A stretch of DNA of 47,295 bases from CAZUXY01 sp964624235 (GCA_964624235.1 CAZUXY010000039.1:1-47295), one strand, 5' to 3'. Counted from the stretch's first letter, positions 1-9,367 are shown. Program-made: numbers and translations. The notes: generated by a model not told the origin, from the sequence alone.

Positions 1-2
1 AC

Positions 3-212
3 ATATGCATCGATATGATCAATGTAAAACATATCTGCAGCTCCGCGCTCGGTGTGCTTGTCGCTATCAAGAGAAAAATAAAAGACAAGGACGGAGACAT
101 CAAGCTTGTTATCGTCAATGATAATTTATTGAAGCTTTTTCAGACAACAATGCTTGACAAGGTTTTTGAAATATTTGAGTCTCAGCGCGAGTGCGTCACG
201 GCATTCGATTAA
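3..212 (+). CDS. STAS-domain protein (anti-sigma factor antagonist type), 5' partial
   Basis: The reading frame is open to the window edge, so the true start lies upstream. The visible 69 residues match the second half of a STAS domain: a hydrophobic strand, then ICSSALGVL (the usual form is SSAGLGVL, which contains the phosphorylatable Ser), a helix rich in Lys, LVIVNDNLLKLF, and the closing LDKVFEIFESQ. STAS proteins of the SpoIIAA/RsbV type bind anti-sigma factors or kinase-like switch proteins in the cytoplasm. It ends 9 bp before the polyprenyl synthase gene, so the two may be co-transcribed. The partner kinase is not in the window. The family is clear; the pathway is unknown. Confidence 0.75.
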   Translation: MCIDMINVKHICSSALGVLVAIKRKIKDKDGDIKLVIVNDNLLKLFQTTMLDKVFEIFESQRECVTAFD

Positions 213-221
213 AGTCATGTC

Positions 222-1208
222 ATGCATGGGAATGTGAAACTCAAACTATCCGATATTCTGAAACCTATCGAGCCTTATCTTTCCCGGGTTGATGAAGAAA
301 TCCGCAATCTCCTGTACACCGGGGTTTCAATTCTGGATGAAAGCGCCCTGCACCTGTTTTCGGGCGGTGGTAAAAAAATCAGGGCTTCCCTTATTGTGTT
401 ATGCAGCGGCTTGAAGAATACGCCGACAAATGATGTGATTGAACTGGCGGCTGCTGCTGAAATCGTTCATTGCGCGAGTCTTATACACGATGATATTATC
501 GACGGCTCGCAGATGCGCAGGGGGCTTCCGACGGTTTCGAGGCAGTGGGGCAGCAGGGTCGCGGTGCTGGCAGGCGATTATATGTACACCAAAGCCCTGG
601 CGGTGGCGGTGGATGAGAAAAGGAGAGATATATTCCCGGTGCTGGTGGCGGCTACCAGTGATATGGTGAAGGGGGAACTCTATCAGATTGAGTATTCCAG
701 GCCGGACAGGATAAACAAACAGCATTATTTGAATATCATAGAGCTTAAAACCGCGCGTTTCATGGCTGCATGCATGAAACTCGGTGCGATAAAAGGGGAC
801 ATGACCGCTGAAGAAGCCGATATGCTTTATCATGCAGGATTGAACCTGGGGTTTGCTTTCCAGATAGTCGATGATACATTGGACGTCACAGGGCACCCGG
901 GGGATATGGGGAAGGATACCGGAAATGATTTTATCGAAGGCAAGATTACCCTTCCCTTTCTTCATTATATCGAGAATTCAAACGAGAACGACAGAAAAGA
1001 ACTGTTACAATATGCATTAATCCATGACAGGCAAAGCTGGACAGTAGTCAGGGACAGAATCATGGAATCTGGAGCTATAAATTACTGTCTGAACCTGGCT
1101 GAAGAATATACGTCAACGATGGAAAGATTACTCGACGGCCTGCCGCACTCGAGTTATAAAAACGTATTGTTGGATTTGGCGAAATTTTTGGTTGAAAGAA
1201 ACTATTAA
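222..1208 (+). CDS. Long-chain polyprenyl diphosphate synthase
   Basis: A trans-isoprenyl diphosphate synthase of 328 residues that condenses isopentenyl diphosphate units onto an allylic primer, giving side chains for menaquinone or a lipid carrier. Both aspartate-rich motifs are intact: HDDIID with D90, D91 and D94, and DDTLD at 217-221, followed by GKDTGNDFIEGKITLP. The residue five places before the first motif is a small Ala (85) rather than an aromatic, which in this family allows long products. That fits menaquinone synthesis, and the respiratory operon at 10428-15115 would need a quinone. Chain length cannot be read exactly, so no ispB/hepT choice is made. Confidence 0.9.
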   Translation: MHGNVKLKLSDILKPIEPYLSRVDEEIRNLLYTGVSILDESALHLFSGGGKKIRASLIVLCSGLKNTPTNDVIELAAAAEIVHCASLIHDDIIDGSQMRRGLPTVSRQWGSRVAVLAGDYMYTKALAVAVDEKRRDIFPVLVAATSDMVKGELYQIEYSRPDRINKQHYLNIIELKTARFMAACMKLGAIKGDMTAEEADMLYHAGLNLGFAFQIVDDTLDVTGHPGDMGKDTGNDFIEGKITLPFLHYIENSNENDRKELLQYALIHDRQSWTVVRDRIMESGAINYCLNLAEEYTSTMERLLDGLPHSSYKNVLLDLAKFLVERNY

Positions 1209-1289
1209 TGACTGATAAGATGCCTCAGTAAAGGGCAGGTTGACAGCACCTGCCTTTGTATTGCCCTGAAATCTTATGGGGGAGGAAAT

Positions 1290-1511
1290 ATGATCACAAA
1301 AGAAAAAAAAGAACTGCTTCATTACTACAACCTCGGACTTGCGGCCTACAAGCAGCGTAAATGGGAAGATGCGATCAAGGCTTTTGAGAAGGCGCTGCAG
1401 ATGGATCCAAAGGACGGACCTTCGGAGCTTTACCTGGACAGATCGAAAAAATTCAAGGAAACCCCTCCTTCTGACGACTGGGACGGTGTGTACACCATGA
1501 CGACAAAATGA
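1290..1511 (+). CDS. Small tetratricopeptide repeat protein
   Basis: A 73-residue protein with a strong ribosome site (GGGGGAGG) just before the ATG. Residues 8-41 form one TPR unit (YYNLGLAAYKQRKWEDAIKA then FEKALQMDPKDGPS), followed by a partial helix. The C-terminal PPSDDWDGVYTMTTK resembles the tail found after TPRs at the end of bacterial adenylate/guanylate cyclases, but no cyclase domain precedes it here. It may be a free-standing adaptor or what is left of a longer protein. The last 4 bp overlap the bactofilin start (ATGA), which implies translational coupling. Confidence 0.75.
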   Translation: MITKEKKELLHYYNLGLAAYKQRKWEDAIKAFEKALQMDPKDGPSELYLDRSKKFKETPPSDDWDGVYTMTTK

Positions 1512-1942
1512 AAAACGGACAGGAAATGACTAAAAAGATTATTCAAATAAACAAAAATCCCGTATATGAAGACGGAATGATCGCCACCGTTTTCGGCAAG
1601 GATACGGAATTTTACGGGGACCTTACTTTTAAAAAATCCCTGCAGATAAACGGGTATTTTGAGGGTGAGATCACATCGGACGGTTTCCTGGTCATAGGAG
1701 AAGGGGCGGTAGTCAAGGCCAATCTGAAGGCGCGGGCGGTCATTATCAGCGGCACTGTTCATGGAAATATAGAGGCCTTTGAAAAACTGGAGATTCATTC
1801 CAGCGGGAAATTATACGGCAATATACGCACCGCCAAACTGAAAATCGCCGATGGGGTTATATTTGAAGGCAAGTGTGAAATGGTAAAACCGGCTCAAAAA
1901 AGCACCGGCGCGGAGGAGACGAAGAAAACAGTAACCGCCTGA
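1508..1942 (+). CDS. Bactofilin (polymer-forming cytoskeletal protein)
   Basis: A 144-residue protein with the bactofilin core: a short N-terminal tail, then a repetitive beta-helix signature, roughly residues 30-120, seen as TVFGKDTEFYGDLTFKKSLQ, INGYFEGEITSDGFLVIGEG, AVVKANLKARAVIISGTVHG and NIEAFEKLEIHSSGKLYGNI. Bactofilins polymerise without nucleotide and organise cell shape, envelope synthesis or flagellar structures on the inner face of the membrane. It sits between overlapping genes (ATGA with the TPR gene, TGATG with the radical SAM gene), so it belongs to a tight operon. In spirochaetes bactofilins affect helical shape; whether this one does is inference. Confidence 0.92.
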   Translation: MKNGQEMTKKIIQINKNPVYEDGMIATVFGKDTEFYGDLTFKKSLQINGYFEGEITSDGFLVIGEGAVVKANLKARAVIISGTVHGNIEAFEKLEIHSSGKLYGNIRTAKLKIADGVIFEGKCEMVKPAQKSTGAEETKKTVTA

Positions 1943-2958
1943 TGAAGGCCAGCCGAATATGGTGTCCGGCCATGAAGGAAGCACGATATTACACAGCCGA
2001 CGGCAACATAATGCGATGCCGTCTATGTCCGCATAACTGTACCGTGAAACGGGGCGCGGCGGGCATTTGTGGTGTGCGAAAAAATCTCGACGGCAGGCTC
2101 TATTCCACTATCTACGGCGAGTTAACGGCCGTAGCGATGGATCCAATCGAAAAAAAACCACTCTATCACTTTTACCCGGGAAGTTCCATACTGTCCATCG
2201 GCACCCGCGGGTGTAACTTCAAATGCCCGTACTGCCAGAACTGGCACATCTCACAGAATCCTGAGGCGACCGTCACCCGGTATGAACCGGAGGAAATAGT
2301 TAAAGCGGCTTCCGCTGAGGGCTCCATCGGTATAGCGTATACCTACTCTGAACCTTTGATCTGGTATGAGTATGTGTACGATTGTGCGGTACTTGCCCGT
2401 GCAAAAAAACTGAAAAATGTTTTGGTTACCAACGGTTTCATCAATACCGAACCCCTGGATGAACTGCTGCCCTGTATCGATGCAATGAATATCGACCTCA
2501 AGTCCTTCAGGAAAGAGACCTATCGCAAAGTGCATAAAGGCGGTCTGGACGCTGTGCTGACGACTATTGAACGATCAGCGAAATTATGCCATGTTGAGAT
2601 TACCACGCTTGTCGTTACCGGGATCAATGATAATATGGAAGAAATGAAAGACATCATCGACTGGGTGGCCGCCCTCGATAAAAACATCCCGTGGCACATT
2701 TCACGATACTTTCCCAATTACCGGTATACCGCTCCCGCGACGGACATTGATTTCATTTACAGGACATGCGATGAGGCCGTGAAAAAACTCAACCACGTAT
2801 ACTGCGGGAACATTTCGGGTCCGGGCAGGGGAAACGATACTTTTTGTCCCTCATGCCGCAATGCGGTAATAAAAAGAAGCGGATATCATACGAAAGTCAC
2901 CGGTATAAAAGACGGGAAATGTACCGGATGCGGATACGATTTGAAGATACCCGTGTGA
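1942..2958 (+). CDS. amrS: AmrS-like radical SAM enzyme (AmmeMemoRadiSam system)
   Basis: A 338-residue radical SAM protein. The cluster motif CNFKCPYC provides C91, C95 and C98. The N-terminal segment (RCRLCPHNCTVKRGAAGICGVR) and the phrase AVAMDPIEKKPLYHFYPGS are typical of the AmmeMemoRadiSam radical SAM family, related to pyruvate-formate-lyase activating enzymes. The C-terminus carries two CxxC pairs (CPSC and CTGC) resembling a zinc ribbon. The AMMECR1 and MEMO partners are not in the window and the substrate of this family is not settled. The start codon overlaps the bactofilin stop. Confidence 0.87.
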   Translation: MKASRIWCPAMKEARYYTADGNIMRCRLCPHNCTVKRGAAGICGVRKNLDGRLYSTIYGELTAVAMDPIEKKPLYHFYPGSSILSIGTRGCNFKCPYCQNWHISQNPEATVTRYEPEEIVKAASAEGSIGIAYTYSEPLIWYEYVYDCAVLARAKKLKNVLVTNGFINTEPLDELLPCIDAMNIDLKSFRKETYRKVHKGGLDAVLTTIERSAKLCHVEITTLVVTGINDNMEEMKDIIDWVAALDKNIPWHISRYFPNYRYTAPATDIDFIYRTCDEAVKKLNHVYCGNISGPGRGNDTFCPSCRNAVIKRSGYHTKVTGIKDGKCTGCGYDLKIPV

Positions 2959-3100
2959 TTGCCGGTCATATTGATATCACGGCCCATGTTACGGCCGGTT
3001 AGTGCTGCAATTGTAAGAACCAACCGGGTTATAAAAGGGTACAATCCGGAATGGATGTGCGGTGAAGGACGCCAGTTAAATACACAGAATCCCGAGTATA

Positions 3101-4555
3101 ATGAATACCAGTGGTTTGACCAGGATAAACGAGCATCTCTATGAGATACCGCGTGATTACAGAAAGGGGATGCTGGTACCGGCACGAATCTACGGTGATG
3201 AAAGACTCCTGTCTGAAATGGACGACGCCGTTCTTTTACAGATATCCAACGTGGCGATGCTTCCCGGCATTCAGCGTTATGCTCTCTGCATGCCCGACGG
3301 ACATTCGGGTTACGGTTTTCCCATCGGCGGTGTGGCCGCGATAGATCCCGATAAGGGGGTCATATCACCCGGAGGAATCGGGTTCGATATTAACTGCGGG
3401 ATCCGGCTTATGGCGACTTCGTTAACTCTTGAAGAAGTAAGACCAAGAATCAGAGAACTTGTGGATGCGCTCTTCGCAAGGGTGCCTTCTGGAGTGGGCG
3501 AAGGGGGAAACATCACCCTTCGTGGGGACGATTTCGACGAAGCAATGGCCAAAGGGGCCCAATGGGCGGTGGAAAACGGCTACGGGTTCAGGGAAGACCT
3601 TGATTACACCGAAGAAGGCGGCTGCATCAAAGGGGCCGATCCCGGCGCCGTATCGCAGCGTGCGAGGGAAAGGGGAAAAAACCAGGCCGGAACACTCGGC
3701 TCGGGAAACCATTTTCTCGAACTGCAGGTGGTCCGCGGGGAAAACGTTTATGACAAAGTTAAGGCCAGGCAATACGGAATAGTAAAAGACGATCAGATAG
3801 TGGTCATGATACATTCAGGGAGCAGGGCTTTCGGTCATCAGATCGCCACCGATTACCTTCAGCGGTTCAATGCCGTAATGGGAAGCAGGTACGGCATCTC
3901 CCTGCCTGACCGGGAGCTGGCCTGCGCCCCTTTCAGATCTGGAGACGGCGCCGCCTATTTCGGGGCGATGAATTGCGCGATAAACATCGCTTTTCTGAAC
4001 CGGCAGATCATAATGCACCGTGTTAGGGAGGTGTTTTCCGATGTTTTTCAGAAGAGCCCGCAAGGGCTTGGTCTGCGGCTTGTGTATGACGTGTGTCACA
4101 ATACTGCTAAGCTGGAGTCATTCATGATCGAAGGGAAAAAGAAAAAGCTTCTTGTGCACCGTAAAGGTGCGACACGATCATTCCCGCCGGGTACAACTGA
4201 TGTGCCTGCAGCATACCGAGATGCGGGCCAGCCGGTTATAATCGGCGGAAGCATGGAAACGGGGTCGTATCTCTGCGCGGGGACCGCTGAAGCCGAAGAG
4301 TCTTTCTTCTCGTCGGTGCATGGCAGCGGCAGGCTCATGTCGCGATCGCAGGCGAAAAAGCGCTTTCGCGGACGTGAATTGTGTAAACAGCTCGAGGACC
4401 GCGGCATATATGTCAGGACCTCCTCGTATCCCGGGCTTGCGGAAGAGGCGGGAGGAGCCTATAAAAATATCGACAGGGTGGTCGAAGCGGCCGCGAAAGC
4501 CGGATTGTGCCGTCCTGTGGTAAAGTGTGAACCGCTGGGGAATATCAAGGGATAG
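3101..4555 (+). CDS. rtcB: RNA-splicing ligase RtcB
   Basis: A GTP- and Mn-dependent RNA ligase joining 2',3'-cyclic phosphate (or 3'-phosphate) and 5'-OH ends in RNA repair or splicing. At 484 residues it is close to the archaeal-type enzymes. Visible signatures are PDGHSGYGFPIGG, GGIGFDINCGIRL with the metal-binding Cys, GSGNHFLELQVV, IHSGSRAFGHQ, HRKGATRSFPPG and SSVHGSGR, whose His407 is the expected guanylylated residue. The N-terminus (HLYEIPRDYRKGMLVPARIY) lines up with a normal RtcB start, supporting this ATG although the ribosome site is weak. Its stop overlaps the possible GTG start of archease, its activation partner. Confidence 0.96.
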   Translation: MNTSGLTRINEHLYEIPRDYRKGMLVPARIYGDERLLSEMDDAVLLQISNVAMLPGIQRYALCMPDGHSGYGFPIGGVAAIDPDKGVISPGGIGFDINCGIRLMATSLTLEEVRPRIRELVDALFARVPSGVGEGGNITLRGDDFDEAMAKGAQWAVENGYGFREDLDYTEEGGCIKGADPGAVSQRARERGKNQAGTLGSGNHFLELQVVRGENVYDKVKARQYGIVKDDQIVVMIHSGSRAFGHQIATDYLQRFNAVMGSRYGISLPDRELACAPFRSGDGAAYFGAMNCAINIAFLNRQIIMHRVREVFSDVFQKSPQGLGLRLVYDVCHNTAKLESFMIEGKKKKLLVHRKGATRSFPPGTTDVPAAYRDAGQPVIIGGSMETGSYLCAGTAEAEESFFSSVHGSGRLMSRSQAKKRFRGRELCKQLEDRGIYVRTSSYPGLAEEAGGAYKNIDRVVEAAAKAGLCRPVVKCEPLGNIKG

Positions 4556-4560
4556 TGTGC

Positions 4561-4995
4561 ATGAGGGGATTCGAGCTTATCGACGGCATTACCATGGCCG
4601 ATATGGCGTTCAGGGCCACGGGAGAATCCATCGAGGAGCTTTTTCATGCCGCCGCCGCGGCAATGATGTCGGTAATGTTGGAAAATCCCGCATCGATCGA
4701 TAAAATAAGATGTATGGACTTTACCATCTCCAACAGGGAGTTGGACCTGCTGCTTTTTCAGTTTTTGCAGGAGTTTATATACTATAAAGACGCGGATTCA
4801 ATGCTGCTCTATCCCGATGAGATACACATAGGGAGTTCATCCGACGGATTTACCCTCAAGTGCGTCGCCTGCGGCGAAATGTTCGACCGCGGAAAGCACC
4901 GGATCAATACAGACGTAAAGGCGGTCACGCTCCATGGACTAAACGTAGCAGAAGAAAACCACAGGTGGACAGCCACCGTGGTACTCGATGTATAG
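4561..4995 (+). CDS. Archease (RtcB activator)
   Basis: Archease speeds guanylylation and turnover of RtcB. This 144-residue protein has the family layout: FELIDGITMADMAFRATGES at the start, the central LLLFQFLQEFIYYKDADSML, DVKAVTLHGLNV, and the terminal VVLDV with the conserved metal-binding Asp. The N-terminal metal site is usually written HTAD; here the Asp is kept (MADMAF) but the preceding His is absent. A GTG at 4555 overlapping the rtcB stop is an alternative start. Immediate overlap with rtcB strongly supports the assignment. Confidence 0.85.
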   Translation: MRGFELIDGITMADMAFRATGESIEELFHAAAAAMMSVMLENPASIDKIRCMDFTISNRELDLLLFQFLQEFIYYKDADSMLLYPDEIHIGSSSDGFTLKCVACGEMFDRGKHRINTDVKAVTLHGLNVAEENHRWTATVVLDV

Positions 4996-5005
4996 GAAGG
5001 GTACT

Positions 5006-7507
5006 ATGTCGAAAAGAGAAAAAAAAACTGCTAAAAGACTTACCCCCTCGAATAATGAATTCATGGGCATGGACCCGGAATCCATCAAGGTATCGTTCGT
5101 CAACCATCTGGAGTATTCACGCGCGAAAGACGAGTATTCAGCCACCAGTCACGATCTCTACAGCAGTATTGCCCTCGTGACCAGGGACCGTCTGATCGAA
5201 AGATGGATCGAGACACAGCAGTCCTATTATGACAATGACGCGAAACGGGTATATTACCTTTCGCTTGAGTTTCTGATGGGCAGGGCCCTGGGGAACAGTC
5301 TCATCAGCCTTGACCTTTACGATACCGCTTCCAGGGCCCTCACAGAGCTGGGTTATAACATGGAAGAATTAAGGGAAAATGAATGGGATGCAGGATTGGG
5401 TAACGGCGGGCTGGGCCGCCTGGCGGCATGTTTTCTGGACTCGATGGCCACGCTTGAGCTCCCCGCGTACGGCTATGGTATACGATATGAATACGGTATT
5501 TTTTTTCAGAAGATCAATGACGGTTACCAGGTAGAGTTCCCCGATAACTGGCTGCGTTATGGGAACATCTGGGAGTTCGCCAGACCGGAATACCTTTATC
5601 CCGTGAAGTTTTATGGCCGGGTGGAAGAGTATACCGACGCGGGCGGCAAGCGAAAATTCCGATGGGCTGACGCCGAGTATGTCATGGCGATGGCGTACGA
5701 CACGCCCATCCCCGGCTATCGCAACAATACGGTAAACAACATGAGGCTGTGGTCGGCGAAATCCACAAGGGAATTCAACCTGGAATATTTTAACCACGGG
5801 GATTACGAACAGGCGGTATCGGACAAGGTGCATTCTGAGAACATAGCAAAGGTATTGTATCCGAACGATAATATTTTTGAGGGCAAAGAACTACGTCTGA
5901 AACAGGAATACTTTTTCGTGTCGGCCACTCTTCAGGATATTATTCGCCGCTACAAAAAATCCCACGCGGCGTTCGATGAGTTCAGCGAAAAAGTCGCCAT
6001 ACAGCTTAACGACACCCATCCTTCCATCGCCATCCCCGAACTCATGAGGATACTTATCGATGAGGAAAGTCTGGGGTGGGAAGAGGCCTGGAAGATTACA
6101 GTAGGTACCTTCGGTTATACCAACCATACCGTCCTTCCCGAAGCGCTGGAAAAATGGAGCATGGCCCTTGTGGGAAAAGTTCTTCCCAGGCACCTGCAGA
6201 TCATATTCGAGATCAACCGGCGTTTTCTTGAAATGATCAGCACTGTAAGTCCCGGCGACCTTGAGCGACAGAGTCGCTTGTCCATAATCGAGGAAGGCGA
6301 GGATAAAAAGGTGAGGATGGCAAACCTGGCCATTATCGGGAGTCATTCGGTAAACGGTGTTGCAGCACTGCATACCGATATCCTCAAAAACAGGGTGTTC
6401 AGGGATTTCTTCGAACTATGGCCTGAAAAATTCAACAACAAGACCAATGGTATCACCCAGCGGCGGTGGTTGAAACTCTGTAATCCGGGCCTTTCAGATC
6501 TTATCAGTTCGAGGATAGGGGATGCATGGATCACGGATCTCTATGCCATGAAGGAACTTGAAAAATACGCGGACGACACCGGGTTCCTGAAAAAGTGGAT
6601 GGAAGTCAAAAGAAACAACAAGATGGCGGTAGTCGGATACATCTGGGACAAGAACCTGGTAGACGTCAATCCCGACTCTATCTTTGATTGTCAGATGAAA
6701 AGAATGCACGAATACAAGCGGCAGCTGTTGAACGTGCTGCATATCATTACCCTCTATAACCGCATCAGGAACAATCCGGGAGAATCCCACGTGCCCCGTA
6801 CCATTATCATCGCCGGTAAGGCCGCACCCGGTTACTATATGGCAAAACTGATCATCAAGCTGGTCAATGCGGTCGCCGCGATGGTCAACGGGGACCCGCA
6901 GGTCGGAAGCAACCTGAAAGTCGTATTCGTGGAAAACTATTCGGTTTCAATAGCTGAAAAGATCATTCCTGCCGCAGACCTATCCGAACAGATTTCAACG
7001 GCCGGTATGGAAGCATCGGGCACCGGAAACATGAAGTTCGCCCTTAACGGGGCCCTTACGATCGGTACCCTGGACGGAGCGAACATCGAGATCATGGAAG
7101 AAGTGGGTAAAGAAAATATATTCATATTCGGCCTGACCGCCGGTGAGGTTGAGAATCTGAGGTCATCTGGTTATAACCCAAGATATTTCTATGAAAAAAA
7201 CGCGGAACTGAGGCATGCCATTGATATGATCGCGAGCGATGTATTTTCCCCGGGAAATCCCGGACTCTTCAGGCCGGTTGTAGATTCCCTGTTAAATTCG
7301 GGTGACCACTATATGCTGCTGGCGGATTATGAGTCATATATACAATCCCAGGACAGCGTTGCCCGTGCATACCGGGACGTAAAAAGATGGGCCTGCATGT
7401 CGGTGCTGAACGTCGCCAGGATGGGAAAGTTTTCAACCGACAGGACCATCAGGGAATATGCAAAAGATATCTGGGGCGTAAAACCGGTTCCTATCAGTAT
7501 TCCCTGA
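5006..7507 (+). CDS. glgP: Glycogen/maltodextrin phosphorylase
   Basis: A family GT35 phosphorylase of 833 residues that releases glucose 1-phosphate from alpha-1,4-glucans using pyridoxal phosphate. Signatures include NDAKRVYYLSLEFLMGRALG, DAGLGNGGLGRLAACFLDS, QLNDTHPSIAIPELMRIL, NKTNGITQRRW and EASGTGNMKFALNG, whose Lys677 should carry the cofactor. I chose the ATG at 5006 because AGGAAGGG lies 5 bp upstream; an in-frame ATG at 4988 would overlap archease. The gene ends 11 bp from the convergent P83/100-like gene. It points to glycogen storage. Confidence 0.97.
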   Translation: MSKREKKTAKRLTPSNNEFMGMDPESIKVSFVNHLEYSRAKDEYSATSHDLYSSIALVTRDRLIERWIETQQSYYDNDAKRVYYLSLEFLMGRALGNSLISLDLYDTASRALTELGYNMEELRENEWDAGLGNGGLGRLAACFLDSMATLELPAYGYGIRYEYGIFFQKINDGYQVEFPDNWLRYGNIWEFARPEYLYPVKFYGRVEEYTDAGGKRKFRWADAEYVMAMAYDTPIPGYRNNTVNNMRLWSAKSTREFNLEYFNHGDYEQAVSDKVHSENIAKVLYPNDNIFEGKELRLKQEYFFVSATLQDIIRRYKKSHAAFDEFSEKVAIQLNDTHPSIAIPELMRILIDEESLGWEEAWKITVGTFGYTNHTVLPEALEKWSMALVGKVLPRHLQIIFEINRRFLEMISTVSPGDLERQSRLSIIEEGEDKKVRMANLAIIGSHSVNGVAALHTDILKNRVFRDFFELWPEKFNNKTNGITQRRWLKLCNPGLSDLISSRIGDAWITDLYAMKELEKYADDTGFLKKWMEVKRNNKMAVVGYIWDKNLVDVNPDSIFDCQMKRMHEYKRQLLNVLHIITLYNRIRNNPGESHVPRTIIIAGKAAPGYYMAKLIIKLVNAVAAMVNGDPQVGSNLKVVFVENYSVSIAEKIIPAADLSEQISTAGMEASGTGNMKFALNGALTIGTLDGANIEIMEEVGKENIFIFGLTAGEVENLRSSGYNPRYFYEKNAELRHAIDMIASDVFSPGNPGLFRPVVDSLLNSGDHYMLLADYESYIQSQDSVARAYRDVKRWACMSVLNVARMGKFSTDRTIREYAKDIWGVKPVPISIP

Positions 7508-7518
7508 AAAAAGTAGAC

Positions 7519-9297
7519 CTATTTCTTTTCAACCGTTTCAGGTTCTATAACGTCTACAAGGGTAAGGTCCCCCTTCTTCAACACAAGGATCTTCTTGTCC
7601 CATCGGTTGATATAGATGAAATCCTCAAAGAAACTGATGAATGTATCCTGGGCGACCTTTTCCTTTGAAAGTGCCACCCTTTCCAGGCGATCATTGTATT
7701 TCCCAAGGTAATAACTGCCCCCGACATACGCGACCACATAGATGAAACCTTCTTTTATCTCAACGAAGCTGCGCCAGGAGACATCGTCTTTTCCGTCTAT
7801 TTTAGCTTCCAGCGTTTTACGGTCGAGCAGCGTCAGACGATGCCCGTCCCGATGACTGCCTCTGTGGGTAATTACCACTATTCCCTCGGAGAATACATCA
7901 TAACGGCTTCCGCATATGTTTTTAACCGGAGATTTAAAATCAACCTTGCGGGTCGCGGCATTAATCATATACATTTCGTTGTTATAATGGCCGCCCTCCA
8001 GGTATTCCCTGATTTTCAGATAGTAGAGTTTGAGAGCGTATACGTTTTTATCGGGCTGCTTGTCGCGCAGTGCGTCTTCCCTTTTATCAAGATCTTTCTC
8101 CTTCTTTTCGAGCTCCTCCGCCTTTTTTTCCAGCTTCAACGCCGCTTTTTCAGGTTCTTTCTTGATGTCTTTTTTTACTTCATCTTCTTTTATTTCCTTT
8201 TTTTCTTCTTTCAATGCCGCTTCTTTGTCGCCTGTTTTCTTCTCCTGTGCGGCGATCCGCTCTTTTTCCTTACTGACCAGTGATTCCTTTTCTTTTACTT
8301 TCTTCTCTTCGCGCTCCGCTTCTTTTTCTTTTTCCCTGGTTTTTTCTTCTTTTTCGGCAAGTTTTTTTTCTTTTTCAGCCAGTTCGCGTTCGCGCTTCTT
8401 CTTTTCTTCAGCGTCTTTCAGCCCGGCTACACGCTTCTTCTCTTTCTCAACAGCCTCACGTTCCCTGCGCTGGCGCTCTTTTTCCCTTTCAAGTTCGGCC
8501 CTTTTACGTTCGGCCAGTACCTTTTCCCTGTCGGTTTTTTCCTTTTCCTTTGCAAGCCTTGCCTTGTCCCCGGCAATTTTTTCCTTTTCTTCTTTTAGAC
8601 CCTTTTCTTTGATCTCTGTGAGCTTTTTCCTTTCTTCGAGTGTTTTATCATCTTTGCGCACCGCTTCCCTGACCTTTTTGTCGGTCAGGGCGAAGGCATC
8701 GATGGTTCCTATTTTGCCTCGCTTGACATCTTCAGTAAGCGGGATCAGTATTTTCGATTTACCGGGCCAATCATAATACCGTGTAGACATTCCGGCGTTT
8801 ACTTTGTTCAGGTTTCCGACTACGATTTTTTTATACTTGCCCGAGAGGTAGTCCATTTCACCCCGGTGCACGGCGTTGTAATACGTTATGAAGACAGAGA
8901 GGGTCCATGCGTTCTCGGGGGAATATTCGTACATTCCCTCGAGGTATCCGGCTATGATGCGGCGCACGTTGGTGATATGACTGACCCTGGCGGTTCGGTC
9001 GATGGAGAATATATCCGCGGAAAGTTTTTCCGGCTCTTCTTTCGAAACAGCATGTATAATCGAGTATTTGGTAAAAAAGCGGGCCGTGGCATAATCCGCT
9101 TTCCCCTCAAGACGTTTTGCCAGACCTTTACCCACCGCGCGGATTTCACGTTCAGGGTCCTGCTTTCGTGCTTTGCCCGCATAATTTATAAACCGTATCC
9201 TCTGTGCGGACTTCAGCTCGTCCACATCAACTTCCAGCGCATTTGCCGTATTGATTACAAAAACCATTGCGATAATGACGAATAAGCTGCGTTTCAT
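7519..9297 (-). CDS. P83/100-family secreted coiled-coil protein
   Basis: A 592-residue protein with a clear signal peptide (MKRSLFVIIAMVFVINTANA), an N-terminal globular region to about residue 200, then about 200 residues of Lys/Glu-rich heptads (EKEKTDREKVLAERKR and similar, about 210-410), a linker with KREDALRDKQPDKN, and a C-terminal beta-rich domain. This architecture matches the Borrelia P83/100 antigen family, known from spirochaetes and assigned to the periplasm or envelope. The coiled coil makes the plus strand here a long pyrimidine-rich tract (about 8050-8660). The molecular function of the family is not established. Confidence 0.85.
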   Translation of the reverse strand: MKRSLFVIIAMVFVINTANALEVDVDELKSAQRIRFINYAGKARKQDPEREIRAVGKGLAKRLEGKADYATARFFTKYSIIHAVSKEEPEKLSADIFSIDRTARVSHITNVRRIIAGYLEGMYEYSPENAWTLSVFITYYNAVHRGEMDYLSGKYKKIVVGNLNKVNAGMSTRYYDWPGKSKILIPLTEDVKRGKIGTIDAFALTDKKVREAVRKDDKTLEERKKLTEIKEKGLKEEKEKIAGDKARLAKEKEKTDREKVLAERKRAELEREKERQRREREAVEKEKKRVAGLKDAEEKKKRERELAEKEKKLAEKEEKTREKEKEAEREEKKVKEKESLVSKEKERIAAQEKKTGDKEAALKEEKKEIKEDEVKKDIKKEPEKAALKLEKKAEELEKKEKDLDKREDALRDKQPDKNVYALKLYYLKIREYLEGGHYNNEMYMINAATRKVDFKSPVKNICGSRYDVFSEGIVVITHRGSHRDGHRLTLLDRKTLEAKIDGKDDVSWRSFVEIKEGFIYVVAYVGGSYYLGKYNDRLERVALSKEKVAQDTFISFFEDFIYINRWDKKILVLKKGDLTLVDVIEPETVEKK

Positions 9298-9367
9298 ACG
9301 TTGACTCCGCGCGATTATATAGGTTCCGATATTTATAGCTGAGAAGGCGCCGTTTAATCAAGAAAAA

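Noticed and set aside
2959..3144. 61-codon frame between amrS and rtcB
   Set aside because: It starts at the base after the amrS stop without a ribosome site and overlaps the start of rtcB in another frame; no domain.
8030..8776. Long plus-strand open frame rich in Ser and Phe
   Set aside because: It is the shadow of the Lys/Glu-rich coiled coil of the minus-strand P83/100-like gene; composition is explained by that repeat.
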